A stretch of DNA of 64,000 bases from Sorangium cellulosum So0157-2 (GCF_000418325.1 NC_021658.1:2294001-2358000), one strand, 5' to 3'. Numbered from the stretch's first letter, positions 51,216 to 60,749 are shown. Notes: generated by a model from the letters alone, not told the origin. A program made the numbers and translations.

Positions 51216-52358
51216 TCATGCGCGCTTGCCGGCGGGCACGTCGCGCCGGCGGCACCGGAGCAGCGTGTGGGCGAGGCCGAGGTGGTCGATCTCCGCGTCG
51301 ACGGTGAGCCCGGCCTCCTCGATGCAGCGCTTGATGTCGGCGGCGCTGTACATGCGGCTGTTCCCGTTCGCGAGGCACGTGAAATACAGGGAAGAGCCGT
51401 GCAGGCAGTGGACCGCCACCTCGTTTTCCTGACGATCCCAGAACGTGTCGAGGATCCAGAGCTCCGTCTCCTCGCCCATGGCGGCGCGCGCCCGCCGGAG
51501 GATCTGGGTGATGTCCGCCTCGGAGAAGCACACGAGGAACTGGCTCATCCAGATGGCGTCGAACCCCGTCGGGAACGCCTGTCCGTGATCCAGGAAGTCG
51601 ATGGGCGTGCCCATGACGCGGCCGAGCAGGCCGTGCTGCTCCACGTTGACGCGCGCGTCCTCGAGCTGGCCCGGCAGGTCCAGGATCGTGACCCGCACGT
51701 CGGGGTCGTGCGTACAGCACTGGATCGCCCACCGGCCGGTGTTGCCGCCGATGTCGAGGAGCGTCTTCGGCCGCCGCTCGAACACGATGGGCAGCGCCTT
51801 CGGGAACGCCGAGTCGGAGTAGAGGTGATCGAAGGCGAACCAGCTCTCCCTCACCTTCGGCGGGAGCTCCGGGAGCGCCTCGTACACCGTCGGCCAATCG
51901 CCGAAGACCCGCAGGCCCGCCGGCTTGCCGCCCTCGATGGCCTCGTCGAGAAAGCGCATGCCCTCGTAGCAAACGTCATGGATGAAATCCATGTTGATAC
52001 GGGTCATCCGGTCGTTCTCGACGACGAGCCCGACCCGCGTGATCGCGTAGCGCTCTTCACCTTCGCGCGCGCCTCGCCCGCCTTGCCCCTCTCGCCGGTC
52101 TCCGTTGCCGCCGGGGAGCTCCACGAGGCCGAAGCTCAGGCTCGCCTCCAGCAAGGTCTTGGCCGCATAGGCGGAGAGGCCGGTGTCCTGGGCCACCTCC
52201 GCCGCCGTCCGGCCGCCCTTGCCGGCGCGCTGGAGCGCCCGGAGCACGCCCCGGTTTCTCATGACCCGCGCCACCTGGAACATGACGGGCGCGAACGCGA
52301 TGCGCTGGGCGGCAAGCATGGCGTCGAGGGTGGGATTCGGGGCGGGATCGTTCTTCAT
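51216..52358 (-). CDS. Small-molecule O-methyltransferase (PF00891-like)
   Basis: 380 residues: an N-terminal winged-helix dimerisation part (VARVMRNRGVLRALQRAG, GRTAAEVAQDTGLSAYAAKT) and a C-terminal SAM domain (TLLDIGGNTGRWAIQCCTHD, RVTILDLPGQLEDARVNVEQ, FDAIWMSQFLVCFSEADITQ, AAMGEETELWILDTFWDRQ). This is the layout of polyketide/aromatic O-methyltransferases, but the usual catalytic His after motif IV is replaced by an FLVCF context, so the acceptor may not be an O-phenol. No biosynthetic cluster surrounds it. Confidence 0.85.
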   Translation of the reverse strand: MKNDPAPNPTLDAMLAAQRIAFAPVMFQVARVMRNRGVLRALQRAGKGGRTAAEVAQDTGLSAYAAKTLLEASLSFGLVELPGGNGDRREGQGGRGAREGEERYAITRVGLVVENDRMTRINMDFIHDVCYEGMRFLDEAIEGGKPAGLRVFGDWPTVYEALPELPPKVRESWFAFDHLYSDSAFPKALPIVFERRPKTLLDIGGNTGRWAIQCCTHDPDVRVTILDLPGQLEDARVNVEQHGLLGRVMGTPIDFLDHGQAFPTGFDAIWMSQFLVCFSEADITQILRRARAAMGEETELWILDTFWDRQENEVAVHCLHGSSLYFTCLANGNSRMYSAADIKRCIEEAGLTVDAEIDHLGLAHTLLRCRRRDVPAGKRA

Positions 52359-52395
52359 CGAGCTCCGGTCGTCGGGGATTGAGGGGAGGGCGAGC

Positions 52396-52599
52396 CTAGC
52401 GAGCGCCCTCGCGCTGGAGGAGCAGGGCGAAGCCGCCGAGGCCCGTGAGCAGCGCGCACTCCGCCCGGCCCTCGTCGGCGAGCGAGATCCCCATCACGCC
52501 GCAGGCCAGGCCGAAGGCGAGGGTCGCGGCGCCGAGCCGCCTCTCATCGGTCGGCCGGACGGACGGAGAGGACGGTCGCGTGCGGTAGGGGCTTGCCAC
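52396..52599 (-). CDS. Small hypothetical protein
   Basis: 67 residues with a moderately hydrophobic middle (AATLAFGLACGVMGISLADE, then ALLTGLGGFALLLQ) that could form two short membrane helices. It lies between the methyltransferase and alcohol-dehydrogenase genes on the same strand. No family recognised; it could be spurious. Confidence 0.4.
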   Translation of the reverse strand: MASPYRTRPSSPSVRPTDERRLGAATLAFGLACGVMGISLADEGRAECALLTGLGGFALLLQREGAR

Positions 52600-52626
52600 C
52601 CGGGGATGATACCACCGTCCCCGACG

Positions 52627-53814
52627 TCACAAGGACGCCGCGGCGATGTCGGTCAGCTCTTCGTCGGTGAGGGGGAGCGGGTTCGCCTTCATGCTGCTCG
52701 CCGCCCGGGCCTTCTGCACGAGCGCCGGGAGATCCGCCTCGCTCACGCCGTAGCGCCGCAGGCCCGGGATCGCGAGGTCGCGGCAGAGCTCGCGGACCCA
52801 GGCGATCCCCTCCTCGGCGGCGGCCCCGGCCCGCCCGGTGACGAGCGCGGCGAGCTCGTCGAAGCGCGGCAGCGCCGGGTGCGCCGGGGCGCGGCCGCGC
52901 AGCGCCCGCAGGTTCACCTCGAGGACGGCCGGCAGGAGCGCGGCGCACACGGCGCCGTGCGGCGCGTCGAACGTGCCCCCCACCGGCGCGGCGAAGCCGT
53001 GGACCGCCCCGAGGCCGGCGTTCGCGAGGCAGAGGCCGCCGAGCAGGCTGGCCACGGCGAGGTCGTCCCGGGCCGGCGCGTCCGCGCCCTCGAGGACCGC
53101 GCGGCGGAGCGAGCGCGCCGAGCGGCGGATGCCCTCGCGCGCGAGGCCGTCGGTGAGCGGGTTGCTGCGGATCGACAGGAGCGGCTCGATGAGCTGCGAG
53201 AGCGCGTCGAGCCCGCTCGAGGCGAGCACCTCGGGCGGCGCGCCCGCGAGCAGGTCGGGGTCGATCACCGCGAGGCGCGGCAGCATGAGCGGGCTGCGCA
53301 GGCTCGCCTTCACGCCGGCCTCCCGCGACGCGAGCACCGCGTTGCGCGTCACCTCCGAGCCGGTGCCCGCGGTCGTCGGGATCGCCACGAACGGCGCGGA
53401 CGGCCGGGAGAGCGCCTGCCCGCGGCCGACGACCTCGAGGTAGTCGAGCGGGTCGCCGCCGTTCGCGAGCAGCGCGGCGATCGCCTTGCCGGCGTCGACC
53501 GCGCTGCCGCCGCCCAGGGCCACGACGACGTCGCACCGCTCGGCCGCGGCCCTCGCCGTGCCCTCGCGCGCGATCTCGACGGTGGGCTCGCCCGCGACGG
53601 CGAAGGTCACGGCGGCGATCTTCGCCTCGGCGAGGGCGGCGAGGAGCGGCGCGGCGCGGCCCGGGCGCTGCCCGGTGACGACGAGCGCCCGCGTGCCGCC
53701 GAGGCCCCGCACGGCCGCGGGCACCTCGGCGAGCTTGCCGGCGCCGAAGACGATGCGCGTGGCGGTGGCGAACTCGAAGGCGAGCTCGGAAGGCCCGGAA
53801 GGCGGAGGCGCCAC
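52627..53814 (-). CDS. Iron-type alcohol dehydrogenase / maleylacetate reductase-like
   Basis: 395 residues from a GTG one base after the upstream stop (an ATG ten codons earlier is possible). The NAD-binding part shows [17 protein letters not shown] (GGGSxxDxAK) and [17 protein letters not shown]. The metal part has the ligand pattern D...H...[34 protein letters not shown]. The final His pair (VHGFA, APHG) is present. It oxidises or reduces a small alcohol or aldehyde with a divalent metal; substrate not evident. Coupled to an ABM-domain gene, a pairing often seen in aromatic or quinone metabolism. Confidence 0.88.
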   Translation of the reverse strand: MAPPPSGPSELAFEFATATRIVFGAGKLAEVPAAVRGLGGTRALVVTGQRPGRAAPLLAALAEAKIAAVTFAVAGEPTVEIAREGTARAAAERCDVVVALGGGSAVDAGKAIAALLANGGDPLDYLEVVGRGQALSRPSAPFVAIPTTAGTGSEVTRNAVLASREAGVKASLRSPLMLPRLAVIDPDLLAGAPPEVLASSGLDALSQLIEPLLSIRSNPLTDGLAREGIRRSARSLRRAVLEGADAPARDDLAVASLLGGLCLANAGLGAVHGFAAPVGGTFDAPHGAVCAALLPAVLEVNLRALRGRAPAHPALPRFDELAALVTGRAGAAAEEGIAWVRELCRDLAIPGLRRYGVSEADLPALVQKARAASSMKANPLPLTDEELTDIAAASL

Positions 53815-53815
53815 G

Positions 53816-54133
53816 TCAATACCCCGCGTCGTCCGGGAAGACATTGACGTATTTCCGGCTGGTCCGAGGCTCGGCCATCATGTCGGCGACGGTGTCCCGC
53901 CACCGCTTGTAATGCTCCGTTTCCTTGTGCGCGGCCGGCGCCTCCTTGGTCCTGTAAACCTCGACGAGCACGAAGCGCGCGGGATCCTCGATGTCCTGGA
54001 CGACGTCGAACCGGGCGATCCCCGGCTCCTCGACGCTCTCGCGCGCGTTGTCGAGCGTCGCCTGGCGGAAGGCGCTCACGTGCTCGGGTTTGACATGCAC
54101 ATGGACATGCACGATGAACAGGCTGCTCTGCAT
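53816..54133 (-). CDS. Antibiotic-biosynthesis-monooxygenase (ABM/LsrG-like) protein
   Basis: 105 residues of a dimeric alpha-beta barrel: [78 protein letters not shown]. Enzymes of this family act as quinol monooxygenases, haem oxygenases or isomerases such as LsrG; the [16 protein letters not shown] stretch is the usual signature. First gene of the pair with the iron-type dehydrogenase. Confidence 0.87.
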   Translation of the reverse strand: MQSSLFIVHVHVHVKPEHVSAFRQATLDNARESVEEPGIARFDVVQDIEDPARFVLVEVYRTKEAPAAHKETEHYKRWRDTVADMMAEPRTSRKYVNVFPDDAGY

Positions 54134-54427
54134 GCGCGCAATCTAGCTCGGTCGCGCTGCCGCAGGAACCCGGCTCGTGACGCGGGGCGCGCGGGGCCCC
54201 TCGGCGTCGCCTGGCCGCGCGCGCGGGCCGCCCGGCGCCCCCGCGCCCGGGTGACGCCGTGAGGCCCGCGCGCGCCGCCCGGCGTCGCGCGGCCATTGGC
54301 AGAGCGCCTTCGCCCCCTGCGTCCACTCCCGACTTGGCCCGGCCGGCTGCGGCGTTACGATCCCCATGAATCGGCGGGTGGCCGGCAGGTGTCGAGTCCA
54401 TCTGCGCCGCGAGCGAGGAAGGTCGAT

Positions 54428-55597
54428 ATGGCGGATCCGACCACGGAGAGCCCGCAGCCCGACGCTGCGCGCTCCATCGCGCTGGACTCCATCGAGTTCG
54501 TGTCCGATCACGGTCTCCTGAAGGGCTGCGAGGGAGGGACCGGCTGGAGGAACGCAGGGGAGCCGTGCTCCCAGCCCGAGTGGACGCCGGAGCGGTCCGT
54601 CCCGGTGTCGATCTCGATGGGCCGGAGCGTCGTCATCCGGCTGGGGCTCTCGTCGAGCGGCGGCGCGCCCGCGGCGCCGGTCGAGATCCGCGGCGTCGGG
54701 CCGGCGGGGATCACCTTCCAGAGCGGGGGGACTACCGCCTTCGGCGCGCCCGTCGAGCTCACGTCCTCGCGGAAGATCGGGAGGAGGATCCAGAAGCTCA
54801 ACCTCAACCTGAGCTGGTCGGCGGGCGGAGGAGCCACGCTGTCGCCCGGCCGCACCTCGAACGCCGTTTATGTCACGATGGGCAGGCCCCTGACCGACAG
54901 GCAGGATGTCTGGCAGGAAGACGGGGTGACCCTGAAGCGGATGGACAGGGCGGTCTCCTGGGTCGCGCCGCTCAACACCCTCGATCCGCACGAGATCGTC
55001 GCGTCGATCATGGCCCGATTCCCGACGTACACGCTCCTGCCGAGCCCCAGGGTGCCCCGGGAGTACCACCACCCGACGTACCTGAACGGCCAGGGCGGGG
55101 CCTGGGCGATGACCGATTTCGTGGAGGAGACGGGCGAGTGTCAGGCGATCGTCCGCCTCCTCCGCGGCATGCTGCGCCAGCTCGGGATCCCCGGGCGGAC
55201 CCGCATCCTCGTGGTCTGGGGCGACCCCAACGTGGGCGGCGGGCGCAAGACGCTGTCGGCCGATCTGGAGGAGCAGCCGTGGGCCGGGCTCGACACGACG
55301 CAGATCGTGGGGGGCCGCGTGTGGCGCGCGGCGCTCATCGACGGCCCGGTCGAGGAGGGGAGGACGTACCCCGCCTCCCATACGCGCCTCTCCGACGGGA
55401 CGCTCAGCCCCGGGCTCAACCGGTACGAGGCGTGCCTCGAGTTCGCGCACGGCGGCGTGACGCGGTACTACGCGGGCGGCGCCGGGGTGTTCGACAGCGT
55501 GGAGCCGATCCTGGGCGTCTTTTGGGGGCTCATCTGGTTCAGCTCGGCGCCGAACGAGGGGTTCCGCGTCGAGAAGATCGTGGCGACATACCGATAG
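54428..55597 (+). CDS. Protein with transglutaminase-like core (unrecognised family)
   Basis: 389 residues, no signal peptide. An N-terminal beta-rich domain (~50-150, VPVSISMGRSVVIRLGLSSS) resembles an Ig-like fold. The middle contains ETGECQAIVRLLRGMLRQLG followed by IPGRTRILVVWGDPN, the pattern around the catalytic Cys of transglutaminase-like cysteine proteases (GxCxxxxxxxxxxLRxxGIPxR). A candidate His lies in ACLEFAHGGVTRYYAGG and a later Asp/Asn is possible. It is followed after 14 bases by another unrecognised gene, so the two form a unit. Protein crosslinking or peptide cleavage is a hypothesis only. Confidence 0.6.
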   Translation: MADPTTESPQPDAARSIALDSIEFVSDHGLLKGCEGGTGWRNAGEPCSQPEWTPERSVPVSISMGRSVVIRLGLSSSGGAPAAPVEIRGVGPAGITFQSGGTTAFGAPVELTSSRKIGRRIQKLNLNLSWSAGGGATLSPGRTSNAVYVTMGRPLTDRQDVWQEDGVTLKRMDRAVSWVAPLNTLDPHEIVASIMARFPTYTLLPSPRVPREYHHPTYLNGQGGAWAMTDFVEETGECQAIVRLLRGMLRQLGIPGRTRILVVWGDPNVGGGRKTLSADLEEQPWAGLDTTQIVGGRVWRAALIDGPVEEGRTYPASHTRLSDGTLSPGLNRYEACLEFAHGGVTRYYAGGAGVFDSVEPILGVFWGLIWFSSAPNEGFRVEKIVATYR

Positions 55598-55611
55598 TCC
55601 GGAGGTCTTCG

Positions 55612-56283
55612 ATGAACGCGCAGGAATGTCTCACGCAGGAGGTGGACGCGAAGGTCGCGGCGTGGCTCTCGGCCGTGACGCGCGTGCCGCCGGGCGGCTT
55701 CGCGCCGGTCGCGCGGTTCGACGACGTGCCGGCCCAGGCGCGCGCCGACTCGCTCTACTGGTGCGACTCCATCTTCAGGAGCGAGCTCAACCCGCACAAC
55801 GAGGCGGTGAGGGCGCGCCACGCGCTCCACGCCGCCACGGACGACACGCCCGATCTGCTCCGTCACGAGTACACCGCGGGCGGGCTCGGGCTCACCGTCA
55901 CCGAGGGGCGCAATTTCGTGCTCGTCCAGGTCGACCGCGCGAGCGTCGATATCCTCGCTCTGTGCGGCACGGATCGCGCCGCCGCCGCGCGCCGGGTGGC
56001 CGAGGCGATCTTCAACACGGGCATCGCGTCGGACACGGTCGGCGTCCCGATGACCTCCGGCCCGGTGGGCTGCCCCGGCGACATGCCCGAGCTCGAGGAG
56101 GGGGTGACGTTCGCGAGCAATCCGGCCGTGGATCCGGAGCGGCTCGCCTGCTGGAAAGACCGCACGGAGTGCGGTGTTCAAGACGGGAGGCTCTATTTCC
56201 TCTGCTACAAGAAGTCGTCGCAGCGCGCGGGGTTCGCCAGCCCCTGGCAGTGGTTCGACGACCAGAGGACCGGGGTCGGGTGA
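55612..56283 (+). CDS. Hypothetical protein, partner of the transglutaminase-like gene
   Basis: 223 residues, soluble, with GGAGG ahead of the ATG. It has a long N-terminal helical part (CLTQEVDAKVAAWLSAV, SLYWCDSIFRSELNPHNEAV), a beta-rich core (GLGLTVTEGRNFVLVQVDRA) and a C-terminal part rich in Trp and Cys (LACWKDRTECGVQDGRLYFL, WQWFDDQRTG). No family recognised. The tight spacing to the upstream gene suggests a chaperone, substrate or immunity-type partner, but nothing in the sequence proves any of these. Confidence 0.55.
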   Translation: MNAQECLTQEVDAKVAAWLSAVTRVPPGGFAPVARFDDVPAQARADSLYWCDSIFRSELNPHNEAVRARHALHAATDDTPDLLRHEYTAGGLGLTVTEGRNFVLVQVDRASVDILALCGTDRAAAARRVAEAIFNTGIASDTVGVPMTSGPVGCPGDMPELEEGVTFASNPAVDPERLACWKDRTECGVQDGRLYFLCYKKSSQRAGFASPWQWFDDQRTGVG

Positions 56284-56299
56284 CGCACCGAGAGGCGTG

Positions 56300-56420
56300 A
56301 GGCGGCGGAGGAGAGCGGGGTAGGGGAGGGGGAGCCGCGGCGGCGGGGAGCAGGAGGAGGAGAGGGGAGGAAAGGAAGGAGGGGGGAGGAGGGGAGAGCA
56401 GGAGCGAGCAGGAGCGCGCT
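56300..56420. repeat. Polypurine tract
   Basis: About 120 bases, almost entirely G and A on the plus strand, with runs such as GGGGAGGGGG and AGGAGGAGGAG. It lies between the unrecognised two-gene unit and the PAS kinase. It may form triplex or G-quadruplex structures and could affect transcription through the gap. Confidence 0.7.
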
Positions 56421-56464
56421 GCGCCGGTATTGCGTCTGCGCGCCGCGCGCGGGATGTTGCGCGG

Positions 56465-58411
56465 GTGGCGGGAGCACAGCAGCCCAGGGTGTTGATCTTC
56501 CCAGGCGGCTCCGCGGGCGCGGCGCAGGCGCTCGCGGCCGCCCGCGGCTACGTCGCGGCCGTGGCCCGGGACATCGAGGCGGGGCTGGATCTCCTGGCGA
56601 CCCAGCCGTTCGACGTGGCCGTGATCGGGGCCGAGGGGCCGCTCCGCGAGGCGCTCGCGCTCTGCCGGCGGCTGCGCGCGGCGCCGGGCGGCGATCGCGT
56701 CGCCGTGGTCGCCGTCACCGGGAGCGCCGGCGCGGCCACGGCGCTGCTCGAGGCGGGCGCGACGGTCGTGGCGGAGGCGAGCGAGCCGTCGATCGCGATC
56801 CAGCTCGACGCGGCGGTGTGGTGGACGCGGCGGCCGTCGGCGCACGTGGCCGGCCGGGCGCCGGCGGAGCGCGCGCTGCTCGAGCGCGCCGCGCGCTCCT
56901 TCCGCGAGGCGTCCACGGAGGTGATCGGCCTGTTCGTGTGGGACGCGGCGGGGGGCATCCTCGACGCGAACGACGCGTTCCTCGGCATGATCGGCTACGC
57001 GCGCGAGGACGTCGAGGCGGGCCGCCTGAACTGGGTGGCGATCACGCCGCCCGAGCTCCGCGACGCGGACCAGCGCGCGCTCTCGGAGGTCCTGAAGCAC
57101 GGGATCTGCCCGCCGTTCGAGAAGGAGTTCCTCGCCCGCGACGGGCGGCGCCTGCCCGTGCTCATCGCCCCCGCGCTGGTCGAGGGGTCCCGCGATCGCG
57201 GCGTCTGCTTCATCGTCGACATGACGGCGCGCAAGGCCGCCGAGGACGCGCTCCGCGCGAGCGAGGAGCGCATGCGGCTCGTCGTGCGCGCCACGAGCGA
57301 CGCCTTCTGGGACTGGGACCTCTCGTCGGGGCGCGTCACCGGGAGCGAGCGCATGCGGAGCTTCTACGGCACGGGCGGCGGCGACATCGAGGAGGACGCG
57401 GTGTGGTGGTTCGAGCGCGTCCACCCCGACGATCGCGACCGCGTGATGAACGCGCTCCGGCGCGCGATGGAGGGGAGCGGCGGCACGTTCGAGCTCTGGT
57501 ACCGGTGCGCGCTCGCGGACGGCAGCTACGCCGACGTCCACGACCGGGGCATCGTCATGCGCGACGCGTGCGGCAGGGCGTACCGGATGCTCGGGGCCGT
57601 GTCCGACGTCACCGAGCGCCGGCAGCTGGAGGCGCGGCTCCTGCTCGCCGATCGCATGGCCTCGCTCGGCACGCTCGCGGCCGGGGTGGCGCACGAGATC
57701 AACAACCCCCTCGCGTACATGGTCGCGAACGTGGATTTCGCGCGCAAGGAGCTCCGCCAGAAGGGCGCCGCCGCGCGCATCGACGCGCTCCTGTCGGCGC
57801 TCGACGAGGCCGCGGAGGGCGGCGCGCGCGTCCGGCACATCATGAGCGGCCTGAAGACGTTCTCGCGCGCCGACGACGGCGAGCTCGGCCCGGTCGAGGT
57901 CGATCGCGTGATCCAGCTCGTGCTGCGGATGGCGCAGCAGCAGATCCGGAGCAAGGCGCGGCTCGTCGTGGAGCTCGGCGCGGTGCCGCCCGTCCACGCG
58001 AACGAGGCGCGGCTCGGCCAGGTCATCCTGAACCTGCTCGTGAACGCCGCCCAGGCGCTGCCGGACGGGAAGGAGGCGGAGAACGAGATCCGGATCACCG
58101 CCGCGCCCGCGCCGCCCGGCCGCGTGCGCATCGAGGTGCGCGACACCGGGCCGGGGATCGCGCCCGAGCTCCGGAGCCGCATCTTCGACCCGTTCTTCAC
58201 GACGAAGCCGATCGGGGAGGGGACGGGGCTCGGCCTCGCGATCTGCCACGGCATCGTGACGAGCTTCCGGGGCGAGATCGCGGTGGAGAGCGAGGTCGGC
58301 AAGGGCGCGTGCTTCCGCGTGCTCCTGCCCGCGTGGCGCGCGGACGCCGGCGAGGATCGCGACGGCGCGCCGGGCGACGCCGACGAGGTCCCCGAGGAGG
58401 CCGCGCAGTAG
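56465..58411 (+). CDS. Cytoplasmic PAS-domain sensor histidine kinase
   Basis: 648 residues from a GTG. Residues ~5-120 look like a receiver domain that has lost its phosphoacceptor (FDVAVIGAEGPL in place of a DxxMP loop). Two PAS domains follow: FREASTEVIGLFVWDAAGGI with FLGMIGYAREDV, then VVRATSDAFWDWDLSSGRV with WWFERVHPDDRDRVMNAL. The kinase core has H410 in GVAHEINNPLAYM, N box NLLVNAAQALPDG, G1 DTGPGIAP, FDPFFTTKPIGEGTGLGLAI. No membrane segment. Probably signals to the stand-alone receiver at 58680. Confidence 0.92.
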   Translation: MAGAQQPRVLIFPGGSAGAAQALAAARGYVAAVARDIEAGLDLLATQPFDVAVIGAEGPLREALALCRRLRAAPGGDRVAVVAVTGSAGAATALLEAGATVVAEASEPSIAIQLDAAVWWTRRPSAHVAGRAPAERALLERAARSFREASTEVIGLFVWDAAGGILDANDAFLGMIGYAREDVEAGRLNWVAITPPELRDADQRALSEVLKHGICPPFEKEFLARDGRRLPVLIAPALVEGSRDRGVCFIVDMTARKAAEDALRASEERMRLVVRATSDAFWDWDLSSGRVTGSERMRSFYGTGGGDIEEDAVWWFERVHPDDRDRVMNALRRAMEGSGGTFELWYRCALADGSYADVHDRGIVMRDACGRAYRMLGAVSDVTERRQLEARLLLADRMASLGTLAAGVAHEINNPLAYMVANVDFARKELRQKGAAARIDALLSALDEAAEGGARVRHIMSGLKTFSRADDGELGPVEVDRVIQLVLRMAQQQIRSKARLVVELGAVPPVHANEARLGQVILNLLVNAAQALPDGKEAENEIRITAAPAPPGRVRIEVRDTGPGIAPELRSRIFDPFFTTKPIGEGTGLGLAICHGIVTSFRGEIAVESEVGKGACFRVLLPAWRADAGEDRDGAPGDADEVPEEAAQ

Positions 58412-58424
58412 GCGTGGCGCGCCG

Positions 58425-58489
58425 TCCTCGACGGAGAGGCCTCGGGCGAGAGGGGGGAGGCCTCTCCGTCGAGGCCTCTCCGTCGAGGA
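58425..58489. terminator. Hairpin with two alternative 3' arms
   Basis: The left arm TCCTCGACGGAGAGGCCTC (58425-58443) is complementary both to GAGGCCTCTCCGTCGAGG at 58457-58474 and to the overlapping second copy at 58471-58489. Either pairing makes a stem of 18 or more pairs. It starts 13 bases after the kinase stop, so a terminator or transcript-end hairpin is likely; no U-tract. Confidence 0.7.
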
Positions 58490-58679
58490 CCGCGCGCCGG
58501 GCTCGGGCGGGCTGCGCGCCGCTTCGTGGGACTGGCCGCTTGCGGCGGCGGTTGCGCGCGCTCAAGGTGCTTCACGGGCCCCATGAACGCTCGATCGGTC
58601 AGGGCCGCAGCTGGGCTGCCCGGCGGAGCAGCGGGAAGGGAGCGCGCCGCGCGGCGCGGTCCGGTGGTGAGGTTCGAGG

Positions 58680-59063
58680 ATGATCGAGAAAACGGGCCGC
58701 ATCCTGGTCGTCGAGGACGATCTGGACATCAGGAGCATCCTCTCGCAGCTCCTCGCGTTCGAGGGCTATGAGGTCGAGGAGGCGGCGGACGGCGCAGAGG
58801 CGCTCGCGATGCTGCGCAAGGACGGGCCACCCGCGCTGATCCTGCTCGATCTGATGATGCCGATCATGGATGGATGGCAGCTCCGCGCCGAGCTCCAGCG
58901 CGACCCTGCGCTCTCGTCGGTCCCGGTGGTCATCGTGTCCGCCGACGTGCGGGCCGAGCAGGAGGCGTCGCGGCTCTGCGCCGCGGGGCTCCTGAAGAAG
59001 CCGCTCCAGATCGAGCCCCTGCTCGAGCTGGTCCACCGCATCTGCGGCGCGCCGGCGCGGTGA
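58680..59063 (+). CDS. Stand-alone receiver (CheY-like) response regulator
   Basis: 127 residues, a single receiver domain: acidic pair D13/D14 in VVEDDLDIRS, phosphoacceptor D57 in LILLDLMMPIMDG, Ser87 in IVSADV, Lys ~106 in LLKKPL. No output domain. It follows the PAS kinase by 268 bases, across the hairpin at 58425, and is its likely partner; signal output would be by protein contact. Confidence 0.93.
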   Translation: MIEKTGRILVVEDDLDIRSILSQLLAFEGYEVEEAADGAEALAMLRKDGPPALILLDLMMPIMDGWQLRAELQRDPALSSVPVVIVSADVRAEQEASRLCAAGLLKKPLQIEPLLELVHRICGAPAR

Positions 59064-59369
59064 GCCGGGCGGGCCCCGCCGCCGTGTCGGCGGCTCGCAT
59101 CCGTCGTTGACGCTCACCCCGCTCGCTCGGCGCCGCGCGCCCCCTCGACTCGGCCCTCATGGGTTCGTCCGTCCGCGCGCATGCGCTCACCTCTCGGCCT
59201 GAACACCGCGCTCGACGGACAGAGCTCGCGTCAGGTGAGCAACGGTATTGGTCGGTGTGTGTTCTGTAGCGCACCAGCGCGTGAGTCGTCGTTCCAGGGC
59301 TCGTCGCTTGTGCTCATGTGCCCTTGACAGAACGGAGCTCGATGTGATGGCGTATCCCGCGGGGGAAGA
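59064..59369. other. Intergenic, no gene seen
   Basis: 306 bases. TTGACA occurs at 59324-59329, ~40 bases before the next gene, but no convincing -10 follows. Nothing else stands out. Confidence 0.45.
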
Positions 59370-60749
59370 ATGCACCTTCGAATGCCTGCCACGCCGCGTC
59401 GCCTCCGCCGAGCCGGCGTATGCGTCGCCCCTCGCCGGCGAAGCACGCGCTGGGTGGAGATCGGGCTCTCGGTGGGTGTCGCGTGCCTGCTCTCGGCCTC
59501 GTGCACGCCCGAGGAGCCCGGTCGGCCCGAGGATGCGATCGTCCTCGGGGCACTCCTGCCCTTCTCCGGCAGCGAGTCGTCCATCGGCCGCAACCTCGAG
59601 CAAGCGATGTTGCTCGCGGTCGAGGACCTGAACGCCGCGGGGGGGATCGACGGGCGGCCGTTCCACCTCCGGAGCCGAGACAGCCACTCGAGCGCGGAGC
59701 GCGGGCTCGATCAGCTGCTCCACCTGCTCTACACGGATGAGGTCCATTACCTGATCGGGCCAGAAGAGAACTCGCTCGCGACCAAGAGCGTGCAGGAGGT
59801 GAAGCTGGCCGACGCGTTTCAAATGCTGCCGGGCTATGCCGCGCCCCCCGTCGCGCGCAGCGAGGCGGACGGGGGCTGGATGCGGCTCGCCCCGTCCGCG
59901 TTCGACGTCGGCTGCACGCTGGCGCGCATCGCCTTCGACGACGGCATCCCCACCGTGAACACCCTGGCCGCGTGGGACGACTACAACACCAGCGTCAGCA
60001 GCGAGTTCACGACCCACTTCGCGGCGCTCGGGGGGAGGAGCCTCGCCTCGGTGACGTTCAGGCCGGGCCAGCAGACGTATGCGAGCAAGATCGAGTCCGC
60101 CTTCGGCGCGAAGGCCGGCCGGACGCTCCTGGCCGCGTATCCCCGCACCGGCTCGACCATCGTGACCGAATGGACCGTCTCCGGGCGCCCGGGCACCTGG
60201 TTCCTCGGTCCCGCGCTGCGCACCGAGGTGCTCCTCGCCAACATCCCGACAGGCACTCTCGACGGACACGTCGGGGTGTCGCCGTCGCTGAGTCTGCGGA
60301 GCGAGTGCCGCGCGACGGCCGAGGGCCAGGGGGCGGTGGACTGCGCGACGGGGAACGCCGATGCCTTCATCGGGCACTTCTCCAGCGGGTGGGACGGCGA
60401 TGCGCCGCTGCCCGCGGCGCACTTCTATTACGACGGGGTCGTCCTCATCGCCATGGGCCTCGTGTACGGGCAGGCGAAGACCGGGGAGATCCCGACCTCG
60501 GGGCACGAGCTGCACGAGATCATCCGCGAGCTCAACGACCCGGCCCACGAGGCGGCCTCGTGGCGCGACCTGCCGGCGGCGATGACCAAGCTCCGCGCCG
60601 GCATCCCGCTCCGCTACGTCGGCGCCGCCGCCGAGTACGAATTCGATAGATACGGGGCGAACAGGCATTACTTCATGCAGCTGTGGACCGTCGACGGCGA
60701 CACCTTCGTCGATCTCGACCCCGTCCCCGTCGGCTGCTTCCCCGGGTGA
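59370..60749 (+). CDS. LivK-like (type I) solute-binding lipoprotein
   Basis: 459 residues: a basic n-region, hydrophobic segment and lipobox (CLLSASC), then a branched-chain amino-acid-type binding fold: IVLGALLPFSGSESSIGRNL, AMLLAVEDLNAAGGIDGRPF, HYLIGPEENSLATKSVQEVK, PTVNTLAAWDDYNTSVSSEF, RTLLAAYPRTGSTIVTEW and HFYYDGVVLIAMGLVYG. No permease or ATPase gene is adjacent. It may present a ligand to another envelope component rather than to an ABC importer. Proteins of this design often occur beside other binding lipoproteins in myxobacteria. Confidence 0.82.
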   Translation: MHLRMPATPRRLRRAGVCVAPRRRSTRWVEIGLSVGVACLLSASCTPEEPGRPEDAIVLGALLPFSGSESSIGRNLEQAMLLAVEDLNAAGGIDGRPFHLRSRDSHSSAERGLDQLLHLLYTDEVHYLIGPEENSLATKSVQEVKLADAFQMLPGYAAPPVARSEADGGWMRLAPSAFDVGCTLARIAFDDGIPTVNTLAAWDDYNTSVSSEFTTHFAALGGRSLASVTFRPGQQTYASKIESAFGAKAGRTLLAAYPRTGSTIVTEWTVSGRPGTWFLGPALRTEVLLANIPTGTLDGHVGVSPSLSLRSECRATAEGQGAVDCATGNADAFIGHFSSGWDGDAPLPAAHFYYDGVVLIAMGLVYGQAKTGEIPTSGHELHEIIRELNDPAHEAASWRDLPAAMTKLRAGIPLRYVGAAAEYEFDRYGANRHYFMQLWTVDGDTFVDLDPVPVGCFPG

